A stretch of 64,000 bases of DNA from Alterinioella nitratireducens (lineage in GTDB: Bacteria; Pseudomonadota; Alphaproteobacteria; Rhodobacterales; Rhodobacteraceae). Below are positions 9,680-17,991 of this stretch, in pieces. A program made the position numbers and the translations under genes. The DNA is taken from NCBI RefSeq assembly GCF_013155465.1, contig NZ_JABJVX010000001.1:248001-312000 (forward strand). Reading direction: 5' to 3'. A model generated the notes under the pieces. That model searched no databases, had not been told where the DNA came from, and saw nothing but the letters and a program-made list of their open reading frames with translations. The number at the start of each line of letters is the position of its first letter. Positions within the stretch are counted from its first letter, which is position 1.

Positions 9680-9762
9680 GGCGCGCCTTTCCTTGGATGC
9701 GCCAGCATGGTGCCGGGGGCGGGGGCGGGTCAATGCCCGCACCGGGGCGCGGAGGTGCGAGA

Positions 9763-9804
9763 GCCCGCGTCGACGCGGGCGTGATTCGCGGGGTCGACCC
9801 CGCG
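9763..9804. repeat. Twin palindrome site A (GTCGAC-centred)
   Basis: Two perfect 18-bp palindromes lie six bases apart: GCCCGCGTCGACGCGGGC at 9763-9780 and CGCGGGGTCGACCCCGCG at 9787-9804. The second is identical to one at 35113-35130 and the first is nearly the same as one at 35137-35156. They lie downstream of the DUF2927 gene (minus strand) and upstream of the nitronate monooxygenase start. No T tract follows on either strand. Confidence 0.85.
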
Positions 9805-9832
9805 CTGGCCCGTGGCGACCTGGCAAGCAACG

Positions 9833-10501
9833 TCACGGGCGCGGGTAATGCCGCCTCAGCGCCTCGGCATCCTGCCCCAGCAGTCGCACCACGGAATTGC
9901 CGGTCTCGTTGAAGATCGAATCGCCATAGGCGGGCGATTGGATATCGGTGGGCAGCCCCATCGCCTGCACCAGCTCCTCCAGCACGACCGAGGCGATCTC
10001 GCGGCGCATGATGTCGCGCGAAATGGCGATGGTCGCCGAACGGATGTCGCCGCCGACCGAGCGGATCGCCACGCGCCCGACGGCCAGCGTCTCGCCGTCC
10101 ATCTCGGGGTTGCCGGTGCTGGTGATGGTGCCGCCCTGCGCGGTCTGCAACAGGTAGACGCCGATATCGGGCGTGCCCTCGTAGACGCGTTCCAGCAGCA
10201 GGTAGGCCCCGGCGCCGTTGATCTCCTCGATGGCGGCGTCGATGGCGGCGTCGACGAGGTTCAGCTTGTAGCTGGGAAAGGCCCTGTCGATCTGGGCGAT
10301 GCCGACGGTGAGGTGCAGCCTGCGCGCCTCGGGCCAGCGGATCTGCGGCTTGGCGCAGGCCCCGCCCGGTCGCGCGGCGCAGGAGACGAGGCGGTAGAAG
10401 GCCTCGTCGCTGATCGGGCCCGGCACGGTGATAAACTCCTGCGCGGTTGCGGCAGGGGCGGCCAGGGCGAGGCTGAGGAACAGGAGGAACCGGGCGATCA
10501 T
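9833..10501 (-). CDS. Exported DUF2927 family protein
   Basis: 222 residues with a clear signal peptide (about residues 1-20, MIARFLLFLSLALAAP ending ATAQ). The body matches DUF2927, a Rhodobacteraceae-rich family of unknown function. The C-terminal block VVLEELVQAMGLPTD followed by SPAYGDSIFNETGN and a terminal RRHYP is the conserved core. It looks like a metallopeptidase helix in which HExxH has become EELVQ, but this is my reading. Two cysteines (CAARPGGAC) lie near the N terminus. Expected in the periplasm. Confidence 0.8.
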   Translation of the reverse strand: MIARFLLFLSLALAAPAATAQEFITVPGPISDEAFYRLVSCAARPGGACAKPQIRWPEARRLHLTVGIAQIDRAFPSYKLNLVDAAIDAAIEEINGAGAYLLLERVYEGTPDIGVYLLQTAQGGTITSTGNPEMDGETLAVGRVAIRSVGGDIRSATIAISRDIMRREIASVVLEELVQAMGLPTDIQSPAYGDSIFNETGNSVVRLLGQDAEALRRHYPRP

Positions 10502-10701
10502 GGCGAAAGGTTTGGACCGAAAGGGGGCGTCCGGGCAAGCACGGTTTTCGCGGGGCCCGCATCGGTGTTGCGGTCAGGTCGCCCTTGGTTGCCTGGGTCA
10601 GCCAGCCAGTCAGCCAGCGAAGGAGGGCAGCTTGCGGGCGGGTGAACGCGAAGACTGATATGGAACATGCCCGCACGCTGCACCCACGCCCTCAAGACGT
10701 G

Positions 10702-11571
10702 TCACAACACGCGCCCCGCCACCGCCTCCAGCCGCGCCACCAGATCGGGGTCGCGTTTCTCCGGCGCGGTCATGATGGCGTGCTCCAGCGCACGGTTGCA
10801 GCCGGCGGGGCAGTCGTCCCGCGTCGGTCCCAGCAGGGCAGGCAGTCTGCCCACCACCTCCCGCGCCTTGGCGGCATTGCCGGTCAGCACCTTGATGATC
10901 TCGGTAATCTCCACCGCGCCGTGATCCTTGTGCCAGCTGTCGTAATCGGTGATCATGGCGAGCGAGGCATAGCAAAGCTCCGCCTCGCGGGCGAGTTTCG
11001 CCTCGGGCATGTTGGTCATGCCGATCACATCCGCGCCCCAGGCATCGCGATACATTTTCGATTCCGCGAGGGTAGAGAACTGTGGGCCCTCCATCGCCAG
11101 ATATGTGCCGCCCTCATGCAAGGTGACACCGGCGCTGCGGGCGGCGTCTGCACAGGCAGCGCCCAGATGCGGGCAGGTCGGGTGCGCGAGGCTGACATGG
11201 GCGACGCAGCCGGGGCCGAAGAAGCTTTTCTCGCGGGCAAAGGTCCGGTCGATGAACTGATCGACGAGCACGAAATCGCCCGGTGCCATCTCTTCGCGGA
11301 ACGACCCGCAGGCGGAGACCGAGACAAGATCGGTCACACCCAGCCGCTTCAGCGCGTCGATATTGGCGCGGTAGGGCACGGAGGAGGGGGTGTGGACATG
11401 GCCGCGCCCGTGACGCGGCAGGAAGGCCATTTTGACGCCATCCAGATGCCCCGTCAGCACCGCGTCGGAGGGGGAGCCGAAGGGGCTGTCGACCCGGACC
11501 CACTCCGCGCCTTCCAGCCCCTCGATCTCATAGACGCCCGAGCCGCCGAGTATGCCGATCATGCGCTCCAT
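10702..11571 (-). CDS. mtnP: S-methyl-5'-thioadenosine phosphorylase
   Basis: 289 residues; phosphorolyses methylthioadenosine to adenine and methylthioribose-1-phosphate, and so feeds adenine to apt a few genes downstream. Motifs include the phosphate loop ILGGSGVYEIEGL, LPRHGRGHVHTPS, and the purine/ribose-binding GPQFSTLAESKMYR with GMTNMPEAKLAREAELCYA. The ATG at 11571 is chosen because GGGGGAG lies 8 bases upstream. A GTG at 11580 overlaps the flavin reductase stop but has its purine tract touching the codon, and an ATG at 11562 is also possible. Confidence 0.95.
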   Translation of the reverse strand: MERMIGILGGSGVYEIEGLEGAEWVRVDSPFGSPSDAVLTGHLDGVKMAFLPRHGRGHVHTPSSVPYRANIDALKRLGVTDLVSVSACGSFREEMAPGDFVLVDQFIDRTFAREKSFFGPGCVAHVSLAHPTCPHLGAACADAARSAGVTLHEGGTYLAMEGPQFSTLAESKMYRDAWGADVIGMTNMPEAKLAREAELCYASLAMITDYDSWHKDHGAVEITEIIKVLTGNAAKAREVVGRLPALLGPTRDDCPAGCNRALEHAIMTAPEKRDPDLVARLEAVAGRVL

Positions 11572-11576
11572 GACCC

Positions 11577-12182
11577 TCACTCCCCCGGCCGCTGCATCGA
11601 AAAGAGCTCCGTCACCTTGGTGAAATCACGATAACCGAGGCGGGCGACGGGCTGGAAGGTGGTCACGTCGAAAATGCCATCCACGAGGCAATCGTCGCGC
11701 ATGTGGATGCCGATGACCTCGCCGAAGACGACGGTGTTGGCCTCGCCCTCGATCTGCACGATCTGGGTCAGGCGGCATTCCATGTTGGCGGGGGCATCGG
11801 CCACGCGGGGGGCGTCGATCATCCGGCAATCCACCTTGGCGATGCCCGCATCGGCGAACTCGTCCACGTCCTTGCCCCAGGGGCCGGAGGTGCGGTTCAT
11901 CACCTCGGCCTGCGCCGCCCCCACCACGTTGACGCAGAAGACGCCGGTTTGCTGGATATTGGCCGTACTGTCCTTCACCCCGTCCTGGTCGGGCTTGCCG
12001 CTGGTGCAGGCGAACATGACCTGCGGCGGCACATAGGCCACGCCGTTGAAGAAGGAATAGGGGGCCAGGTTGTCGATGCCATCGGCGTCTCGGGTCGAGA
12101 TCCAGCCGATGGGGCGCGGCGTGATCAGCGCGTTGAACGGGTTATGCGGCAGGCCGTGGCCATCCTTGGGTTCATAGAACAA
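11577..12182 (-). CDS. Flavin reductase-like (FMN-binding split barrel) protein
   Basis: 201 residues of the flavin reductase like domain. The N terminus MFYEPKDGHGLPHNPFNALITPRPIGW is followed by NLAPYSFFNGVAYVPPQVMF, the FMN phosphate-contacting region, and a C-terminal RLGYRDFTKV. This subgroup is usually annotated flavin reductase family or DIM6/NTAB; the partner oxygenase is unknown. It is immediately upstream of mtnP, with stop and start regions touching. Its promoter lies in the 88-bp divergent gap with the GNAT gene. Confidence 0.88.
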   Translation of the reverse strand: MFYEPKDGHGLPHNPFNALITPRPIGWISTRDADGIDNLAPYSFFNGVAYVPPQVMFACTSGKPDQDGVKDSTANIQQTGVFCVNVVGAAQAEVMNRTSGPWGKDVDEFADAGIAKVDCRMIDAPRVADAPANMECRLTQIVQIEGEANTVVFGEVIGIHMRDDCLVDGIFDVTTFQPVARLGYRDFTKVTELFSMQRPGE

Positions 12183-12270
12183 TGCGTGTCCTTTCGCTTG
12201 CGGTTTGGCAACGGGGTAACGCCATGCTATCGGCCATGCCAGTGAAAACCGAAGCGCAGGCGAGGCAGGT

Positions 12271-12756
12271 TTGTATCAGCTAGGGGAAGAGACCCCGGAG
12301 GATTTCTGGGAGGTCGAGGCGCTTTACGACCTGTGTTTCGCGCCGGGGCGCGAGGCGCTCAGCTCCTACCGGCTGCGCGACGGGGTGGCGCGGGTGGCCG
12401 GGCTCAGCCTCGTGGCGCGCGACGCGGACGGCATCCTGTCAGGCGCGATCCGCTTCTGGCCGGTGCGGGTGGGCGCGGTGCCTGCGCTGTTGCTCGGCCC
12501 CGTCGCGGTCCACCCGACCCGGCAGGGCGAGGGGCTAGGCGGCGCGCTGATCAATGACAGCGTGGGACGCGCGGGCGATCTCGGCTGGCACCGGGTGCTG
12601 CTGGTGGGCGACGCGCCCTATTACAAGCGCTTCGGGTTCACCCGGCTTGAGGGCGTCGAGATGCCGCCGCCGACCAATCCCGAGCGTGTGCTTGGCCATG
12701 GCGAATGGGATGGCGTCGCGGGGGCGGTGACGCGCTGGCCGGATCACCCCTGCTGA
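12271..12756 (+). CDS. GNAT N-acetyltransferase
   Basis: 161 residues starting at TTG, the only usable in-frame start; GAGG lies 5 bases upstream. The acetyl-CoA loop is visible as HPTRQGEGLGGALI (motif A, Q/RxxGxG/A), preceded by LLLGPVAV and followed by VLLVGDAPYYKRFGF, the usual motif B. This pattern matches small stand-alone GNATs of the YhbS/predicted acetyltransferase type. The substrate is unknown. It overlaps the 3' end of convergent ptsP by 13 bases. Confidence 0.85.
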   Translation: MYQLGEETPEDFWEVEALYDLCFAPGREALSSYRLRDGVARVAGLSLVARDADGILSGAIRFWPVRVGAVPALLLGPVAVHPTRQGEGLGGALINDSVGRAGDLGWHRVLLVGDAPYYKRFGFTRLEGVEMPPPTNPERVLGHGEWDGVAGAVTRWPDHPC

Positions 12757-14987
12757 CGCAGCCAGTCCATCACCGGCTCGCGCACCGATTGCGCGCCGTT
12801 CTCGCGGGCCTCATGGATCACGCTGCGCACCTCGCGCAGATCGACACGACGCAGCAGGCTTTTCACCGGGCCGATGGAGGCGGGACGCATCGACAGGGTG
12901 CGCAGGCCCATCGCCGCGAAACACAGCGCCTCGATCGGGCGGCCCGCATCCTCGCCACAGAAGCTGAGCGGGGTATCGGTCTCGGCGCAGCGGGCCACGA
13001 TCTGTTCGATGAAGGTCAGGAAGCTGACATTGAGCGTGTCATAACGGCGGCGCACACGCTCGTTCTCGCGGTCCGCTGCAAAGAAGAACTGCTTGAGGTC
13101 ATTGCCGCCGATGGAAATGAAATCGGCCAGCTCGAAGAACTGGCGCGGCGCGAAGGCGAGCGAGGGCGTTTCCAGCATCGCGCCGATCTCGACGCTTTCG
13201 GGCAGGACATGGCCGAGCGCCTTCTCGCGGTCCAATTCGCGCAGCAGGTGGTTGCGGGCCTCGGTGAACTCCTCCAACTGCGCGATGAAGGGGAACATCA
13301 CCGTCAGCGGGCGGCCAGCGGCGGCGCGGATCATCGCCTGTAGCTGCATCCGCATCATGCCGGGGCGGTCCAGCCCGACCCGGATCGCGCGCCAGCCGAG
13401 CGCCGGGTTGGGCTCGTCCTGCGGCTTCATGTAGGGCAGCACCTTGTCGGACCCGATATCGAGCGTGCGGAAGGCCACGCGCTTGCCGCCCGCCGCATCC
13501 ATCACCCGCGAATAGAGCGCGGCGAGGCTCCCCCGGCGCGGCACCGTGCTGCGAGTCAGGAACTGCAACTCGGTACGGAAAAGTCCCACACCCTCGGCGC
13601 CCGAGGAGGGCAGCGAGGGCAGGTCGGCCATCAGCCCGGCATTCATATGCAGCCCGATCACCGTGCCATCCAGCGTCTCGGCGGGCTTGTCGCGGATCGA
13701 GCTGTAGCGCTCCTGTGCTGCCGCCCGCATCGCCATCTTGTCGCGGAACGCCTTGGTCACGGTCTCCTCGGGGCGCAGATGCACCACGCCCTGATCGCCA
13801 TCGACCAGGATCAGATCGCCGTTCAGCGCCTCGGTGGTGATCCGGCTGGCATTGACGATAAGCGGTATGGCCAGCGCGCGGGCGACAATGGCGGCATGGC
13901 TGGCGACCGAGCCTTCCTCCAGCACCACGCCGCGCAGGGACCGCCCGTATTCCAGCAATTCGCCGGGGCCGATATTGCGCGCCACCAGCACCGGGTTGTC
14001 GGGCAGTTCCGCGCCGGTATCGCGGCCCTGGCCCGTCAACAGGCGCAGCATCTTGTTCGACAGGTCATCCAGATCGTGAAGACGCTCGCGCAAGTACGCG
14101 TCCGGCACGGTTTCCATCCGGGCACGCGCGGCGGATTGCTCCTTTTCGACGGCGGCCTCGGCCGAGAGGCCATTGCGGATATCGGCCTCCATCCGGCGCA
14201 TCCAGCCGCGCGAATTGGCGAACATCTTGTAGGCTTGCAGGACGTCGTATTGTTCCTTGTCGCCCTTGGGCGCGTTGCTCAGCATCTCGTCGACCGAGGT
14301 GCGCAGCTGATCGACCGCATCATTGAGCCGCTCAAGCTCGGCCTCGGGGTCTTCGGCGATGGGGTTGGTGACGACGACGCGGGGCTCGTGCAGGAAGACA
14401 TGACCCTCCGCCGCGCCCTCCTGGCCGATGCCGCCATTCAACACGACCGACCGCTGGTGGCGCGCGGCCATCGCCTCGCCCTCGCCGACGAAGGCGCCAA
14501 GCTCGGTCATCTCGGCCAGCACCATGGCGACCACTTCGAGGGCATAGACCTCGTCCTCGGAATAGCGCCGCTCTTCTTGCGATTGCACCACCAGCACGCC
14601 GAGATTCTCGCCAAGCCTCTGGATCGGCACGCCGAGGAAGGAGGTATAGCGCTCCTCGCCGGTTTCGGCCATGTAGCGGAAACCGGGCTCGGACGGCGCA
14701 TCGGCGGCGTTGATCGGACGCAGCCGCTTGGCGACGCGGCCGACCAGCCCTTCGCCCACGCGGAGCCTCGTGACATGCACGGCTTCGGAGGACAGCCCTT
14801 CGGTCGCGCAAAGCTCCAACGTGCCGGAATCGCGCAGCAGGTAGATCGAGCAGACCTCGGTGCCCATGCTTTCGGCGATGATCGAGGTGATCCGGTCCAG
14901 CCGTTCCTGACCGGCCCCGGCCTCGGCCAGGGCGGCCTGCAACCGGCGCAACAGTTTCCGGCTCTGGCTTTCGGTTCCGTCGGCCAT
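12744..14987 (-). CDS. ptsP: Phosphoenolpyruvate-protein phosphotransferase PtsP (nitrogen-PTS enzyme I)
   Basis: 747 residues: an N-terminal GAF domain (about 20-150), then the enzyme I phosphohistidine domain with GSVASHAAIVARAL (active His) and the PEP-binding barrel with EGVGLFRTELQF, DIGSDKVLPYM, SIGGNDLKQFF and FCGEDAGRP. The GAF domain distinguishes PtsP of the nitrogen-related phosphotransferase system from sugar-PTS enzyme I. It passes phosphate from PEP to NPr and on to EIIA-Ntr, whose genes are not in this window. lysC lies upstream on the same strand, an order common in this group. Confidence 0.96.
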   Translation of the reverse strand: MADGTESQSRKLLRRLQAALAEAGAGQERLDRITSIIAESMGTEVCSIYLLRDSGTLELCATEGLSSEAVHVTRLRVGEGLVGRVAKRLRPINAADAPSEPGFRYMAETGEERYTSFLGVPIQRLGENLGVLVVQSQEERRYSEDEVYALEVVAMVLAEMTELGAFVGEGEAMAARHQRSVVLNGGIGQEGAAEGHVFLHEPRVVVTNPIAEDPEAELERLNDAVDQLRTSVDEMLSNAPKGDKEQYDVLQAYKMFANSRGWMRRMEADIRNGLSAEAAVEKEQSAARARMETVPDAYLRERLHDLDDLSNKMLRLLTGQGRDTGAELPDNPVLVARNIGPGELLEYGRSLRGVVLEEGSVASHAAIVARALAIPLIVNASRITTEALNGDLILVDGDQGVVHLRPEETVTKAFRDKMAMRAAAQERYSSIRDKPAETLDGTVIGLHMNAGLMADLPSLPSSGAEGVGLFRTELQFLTRSTVPRRGSLAALYSRVMDAAGGKRVAFRTLDIGSDKVLPYMKPQDEPNPALGWRAIRVGLDRPGMMRMQLQAMIRAAAGRPLTVMFPFIAQLEEFTEARNHLLRELDREKALGHVLPESVEIGAMLETPSLAFAPRQFFELADFISIGGNDLKQFFFAADRENERVRRRYDTLNVSFLTFIEQIVARCAETDTPLSFCGEDAGRPIEALCFAAMGLRTLSMRPASIGPVKSLLRRVDLREVRSVIHEARENGAQSVREPVMDWLRQQG

Positions 14988-15004
14988 CCTGAATTCCCTG
15001 GTCC

Positions 15005-15348
15005 CCGTCGGGCGCTATCCACCCGGAGACAAGCAATAGCGCGGGGGCCGGGGCGCGCGCAATGCAGAAGACGGGGGGTCGGCGCGATGTCGCGGTCCCG
15101 GGCCACCCGGGCGGGCAGGTGTTTGCAGGGGGAACGGGACGAAATCCGATCCGGGCCCGCCGACGGGCCGGTCTCTGCGGGGGCCGACCGAACCGGCGCA
15201 AATGGCCCGAGCGGCACCGATCTGGGGTCGGGGCCGCGACCTGCGCCGAGGCCCCCCCGGTCGACCCGCGCGCGCTGATGTGTTAGGGATGGGAGACCGC
15301 CGGACCCGCCCGGCGGCCATTTTTCAGTCCTAGAACGGTGCCGTTTCG
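15005..15348. other. Non-coding stretch between ptsP and a small exported-protein gene
   Basis: About 340 very GC-rich bases. No gene is supported. It includes GGCACCGATCTGGGGTCGGG at 15213, nearly repeated inside the next gene at 15475 (one base different over 20). A hairpin followed by a T run occurs at 15297-15324. The promoters for ptsP and for the small gene should lie here, but I could not place either convincingly. Confidence 0.5.
15297..15324 (+). terminator. Hairpin plus T run upstream of the small exported-protein gene
   Basis: CCGCCGG (15297-15303) pairs with CCGGCGG (15310-15316) across six bases, followed by CCATTTTTC. This is the shape of an intrinsic terminator read on the plus strand, 25 bases before the ATG at 15349. 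No plus-strand gene ends nearby, so it would act as a leader attenuator or end a short non-coding transcript. Confidence 0.4.
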
Positions 15349-15561
15349 ATGAAATACATATTGACCCTCACCATTCTGTCGCTCTCCGGGGCGGCCCATG
15401 CAGACGCCCTCGACCAGATCGCCCCGCCAGACCCGGGCGCCGCGCAGATCGCGGAGCAGAGAACCACCCTGTCGGGCACCGATCTGGGATCGGGCCGCAT
15501 CACCGGCCCCGCGCCCGTGCCGTGCCCCTCCGATCGGCGGGGCTGCCAGCCGCGCGACTGA
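15349..15561 (+). CDS. Small exported protein, function unknown
   Basis: 70 residues with a convincing signal peptide (MKYILTLTILSLSGAAHA, cleavage expected after residue 18). The mature part is about 50 residues, rich in Ala, Pro and Gly, with two cysteines near the end (VPCPSDRRGC) that could form a disulfide. No family recognised. It ends eight bases before the convergent lysC stop. The signal peptide supports a real gene, but there is no strong ribosome binding site. Confidence 0.55.
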   Translation: MKYILTLTILSLSGAAHADALDQIAPPDPGAAQIAEQRTTLSGTDLGSGRITGPAPVPCPSDRRGCQPRD

Positions 15562-15568
15562 CGGGCTC

Positions 15569-16804
15569 TCAGCCTTTCTCCAGCTCGAAGGCGTCGTGCA
15601 GGGCCTGCACGGCCAGTTCCATGTATTTGCGGTCGATCAGCACCGAAACCTTGATTTCGGAGGTGGTGATCACCTTGATGTTGATGTTCTCGTCGCGCAG
15701 CGCCTGGAACATCCGTGCCGCGACACCGGCATGGGACCGCATCCCGATGCCGACGATCGAGACCTTGCAGACCTCGGTATCCGCGACCAGCCCGTGAAAG
15801 TTGATCTCGCCGCGCGCCTTGGCGTCGTTTACTGCCTTCTCCGCCCGCTTCACCTGGTTGGTGGGGCAGGAGAAGGTCATGTCGGTGCGCCCTTCTTCCG
15901 AGATGTTCTGCACGATCATGTCCACGTTGACGCCCGCATCGGCCAGCGGCCCGAAGATGGCCGCCGAAACGCCGGGCCGGTCGGCGACCGAGATCAGCGT
16001 GACCTTGGCCTCGTCCTTGGAATAGGCGACGCCCGCGACAGCTTTGCTTTCCATGTTGTCCTCCTCGGCGCAGACCAGCGTGCCGGCCTCATCATTGTGT
16101 TCCTCGAAGCTGGAGAGAACCCGCAGCTTCACGTTGTAGCGCATCGCCAGCTCGACCGAGCGGGTTTGCAGCACCTTCGCGCCGAGGCTGGCAAGTTCCA
16201 GCATCTCCTCGAAGGCGATCTTGTCGAGCTTGCGCGCCTTGCCGCAGATGCGCGGATCGGTGGTGTAGACGCCATCGACATCGGTGAAGATATCACAGCG
16301 TTCGGCCTTGAAGGAGGCGGCGAAGGCAACGGCGGTGGTGTCCGATCCGCCGCGCCCGAGCGTGGTGATGCGGCCATCATCCCCGATGCCCTGGAAGCCC
16401 GCGACCACGGCCACCTTCATACCCTCGCCGAACTTGGCCAGGATATTGCCGGTCGGGATCTCCTCGATCCGGGCCGAGGCATGGGCCGAGTTGGTCTTGA
16501 GCGGCACTTGCCAGCCCTGCCAGGACCGCGCGGAGACATCCATTTCCTGAAGCGTCAGCGCCATCAGGCCGGCGGTCACGTTCTCGCCCGAGGAAACCAC
16601 CGCGTCATATTCGCGGGCGTCGAAAAGCGGCGAGGTTTCTTCCACGTAGCCCACCAGCTTGTTGGTCTCTCCCGACATGGCCGAAACGATGACGATCACG
16701 TCATAGCCACCCGCCACCTCGCGGCCCACGCGCTTGGCGGCGCGGCGGATGCGGTCGAGCGTTGCGACGGAGGTGCCGCCGAATTTCATCACCAATATGG
16801 GCAT
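15569..16804 (-). CDS. lysC: Aspartate kinase
   Basis: 411 residues; phosphorylates aspartate at the head of the lysine, threonine and methionine pathways. The kinase domain has the N-terminal MKFGGTSVATLDRI and the GRGGSDTTAVAFA nucleotide segment. The C-terminal third carries two ACT domains (KVTLISVADRPGVSAAIFG and CKVSIVGIGMRSHAGVA), so feedback inhibition by threonine and/or lysine is expected. thrC in the same window uses its downstream product. A good promoter lies just upstream. Confidence 0.97.
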   Translation of the reverse strand: MPILVMKFGGTSVATLDRIRRAAKRVGREVAGGYDVIVIVSAMSGETNKLVGYVEETSPLFDAREYDAVVSSGENVTAGLMALTLQEMDVSARSWQGWQVPLKTNSAHASARIEEIPTGNILAKFGEGMKVAVVAGFQGIGDDGRITTLGRGGSDTTAVAFAASFKAERCDIFTDVDGVYTTDPRICGKARKLDKIAFEEMLELASLGAKVLQTRSVELAMRYNVKLRVLSSFEEHNDEAGTLVCAEEDNMESKAVAGVAYSKDEAKVTLISVADRPGVSAAIFGPLADAGVNVDMIVQNISEEGRTDMTFSCPTNQVKRAEKAVNDAKARGEINFHGLVADTEVCKVSIVGIGMRSHAGVAARMFQALRDENINIKVITTSEIKVSVLIDRKYMELAVQALHDAFELEKG

Positions 16805-16842
16805 GGCCCCGGCCCCCGATCCCTCTGATCCGTTTTGCGGGT

Positions 16843-16871
16843 GTCATAGGAGGATGCTAAGGGGGTGGCAA
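16843..16871 (-). promoter_or_regulatory. Candidate sigma-70-type promoter of lysC
   Basis: On the minus strand TTGCCA (complement of 16866-16871) is separated by 17 bases from TATGAC (complement of 16843-16848), giving an expected start near 16836 and a leader of about 32 bases. The elements also overlap the start region of the divergent dehydratase gene. Confidence 0.5.
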
Positions 16872-16897
16872 GGGGACCGATGCGAGGGGGCAATGCG

Positions 16898-17869
16898 ATG
16901 AAATTCACTGTGGCGGAGTTGCAGGCGGCGGCGGAACTGGTTCACGCCCGGATGGACCCGACGCCGCAGATCCAGTGGCCGACGCTCTCGCGCAGGGTCG
17001 GGGCCGAGGTCTGGGTCAAGCACGAGAATCACGCGCCGACAGGAGCCTTCAAGGTACGCGGCGGGGTGACCTATCTGGACTGGCTGGTGCGGACGCATCC
17101 GGGCAGCCGGGGCATCTGCACCGCGACGCGTGGCAATCACGGCCAGAGCCAGGCACGGGCCGCGGTGGCGGCGGGGCTGCGGGCGCTGGTCTATGTGCCG
17201 CATGGCAATTCGGTCGAGAAGAACGCCGCGATGCGCGCCTTTGGTGCGGAACTGGTCGAGCATGGCGAGGATTTCGACACCGCGCGGGAGGAGGCGTTCC
17301 GCGTCGCCGAGGCCGAGGGTCTGAGTATCGTGCCGCCCTTTCACAAGGAGTTGGTGCGCGGCGTCGCAACCTATGCGCTCGAGCTGTTCGGCACTGTGCC
17401 CGACCTCGATACGGTCTATGTGCCGATCGGCTGCGGCTCGGGCATCTGCGGTACCATCCTGGCGCGCGATGCAATGGGGCTGAAGACGAAGGTGGTGGGC
17501 GTGGTGTCCGAGGCGGCGCAGACCGCGAAGCTGTCTTTCGAGGCGGGCGCATTGGTTGAAACCAATGCCGCGCGCACCTTTGCCGATGGCATGGCCGTCC
17601 GGGTGCCCGTGGCGGATGCGCTGGCGATCTACGGACGCGGCGCCGAGCGCGTGGTTGCGGTCAGTGAGGAAGAGATCGCCGAGGCGATGCGGGTCTATTT
17701 CACCGATATCCACAATATCGCGGAAGGGGCGGGGGCGGCCCCGCTGGCGGCGCTGATGCAGGAGCGGGATCGAATGAAGGATCGCAAGGTCGGTGTGATC
17801 CTGTCGGGCGGCAATGTGGATATGGGCTGGTATCGGACGGTTTTGGGTGGCGGTGTGCCCGAAGTCTGA
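16898..17869 (+). CDS. Threonine/serine dehydratase (PLP, fold type II), short form
   Basis: 323 residues. The PLP lysine lies in APTGAFKVRGGVTYL and the phosphate-binding loop is CGSGICGT, with the terminal LSGGNVD. There is no C-terminal ACT-like regulatory domain, so it is a catabolic or ectoine-utilisation (EutB-like) dehydratase rather than feedback-regulated IlvA. The ATG at 16898 is preferred over 16880 and a GTG at 16865, because GAGGGGG lies 7 bases upstream. Deaminates threonine or serine to the 2-oxoacid. Confidence 0.88.
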   Translation: MKFTVAELQAAAELVHARMDPTPQIQWPTLSRRVGAEVWVKHENHAPTGAFKVRGGVTYLDWLVRTHPGSRGICTATRGNHGQSQARAAVAAGLRALVYVPHGNSVEKNAAMRAFGAELVEHGEDFDTAREEAFRVAEAEGLSIVPPFHKELVRGVATYALELFGTVPDLDTVYVPIGCGSGICGTILARDAMGLKTKVVGVVSEAAQTAKLSFEAGALVETNAARTFADGMAVRVPVADALAIYGRGAERVVAVSEEEIAEAMRVYFTDIHNIAEGAGAAPLAALMQERDRMKDRKVGVILSGGNVDMGWYRTVLGGGVPEV

Positions 17870-17900
17870 GTTGCGCCCGGCGGGCCGGTCGCGGCAGGGT

Positions 17901-17991
17901 TGGCGGGCTCGGGCCCCCTGCGGGAGCCCTCGCCCGCCAATTGGGGACCAGTCCCCAAACCCCTTGGGATATTTTCAGAACAAAGAAGGGG
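17901..17991 (+). repeat. Composite intergenic repeat, copy 2
   Basis: From left to right: an outer inverted repeat TGGCGGGC (17901) / GCCCGCCA (17932), a tight hairpin TTGGGGAC-CA-GTCCCCAA (17941-17958), then GGGATATTTTCAG and AACAAAGAAGGGG (17966-17991), with CCCCTT at 17960 complementary to AAGGGG at 17986. It fills the convergent gap between the dehydratase and AlkD-like genes and supplies the AlkD-like stop codon. Confidence 0.75.

Noticed and set aside
10599-10620. Short CAGCCA-type repeats upstream of the DUF2927 gene
   Set aside because: Only two to three imperfect copies of a short unit, too little to call a repeat feature.
13647-15278. 543-residue open frame opposite ptsP
   Set aside because: It is the complement of ptsP for most of its length and has no family features.
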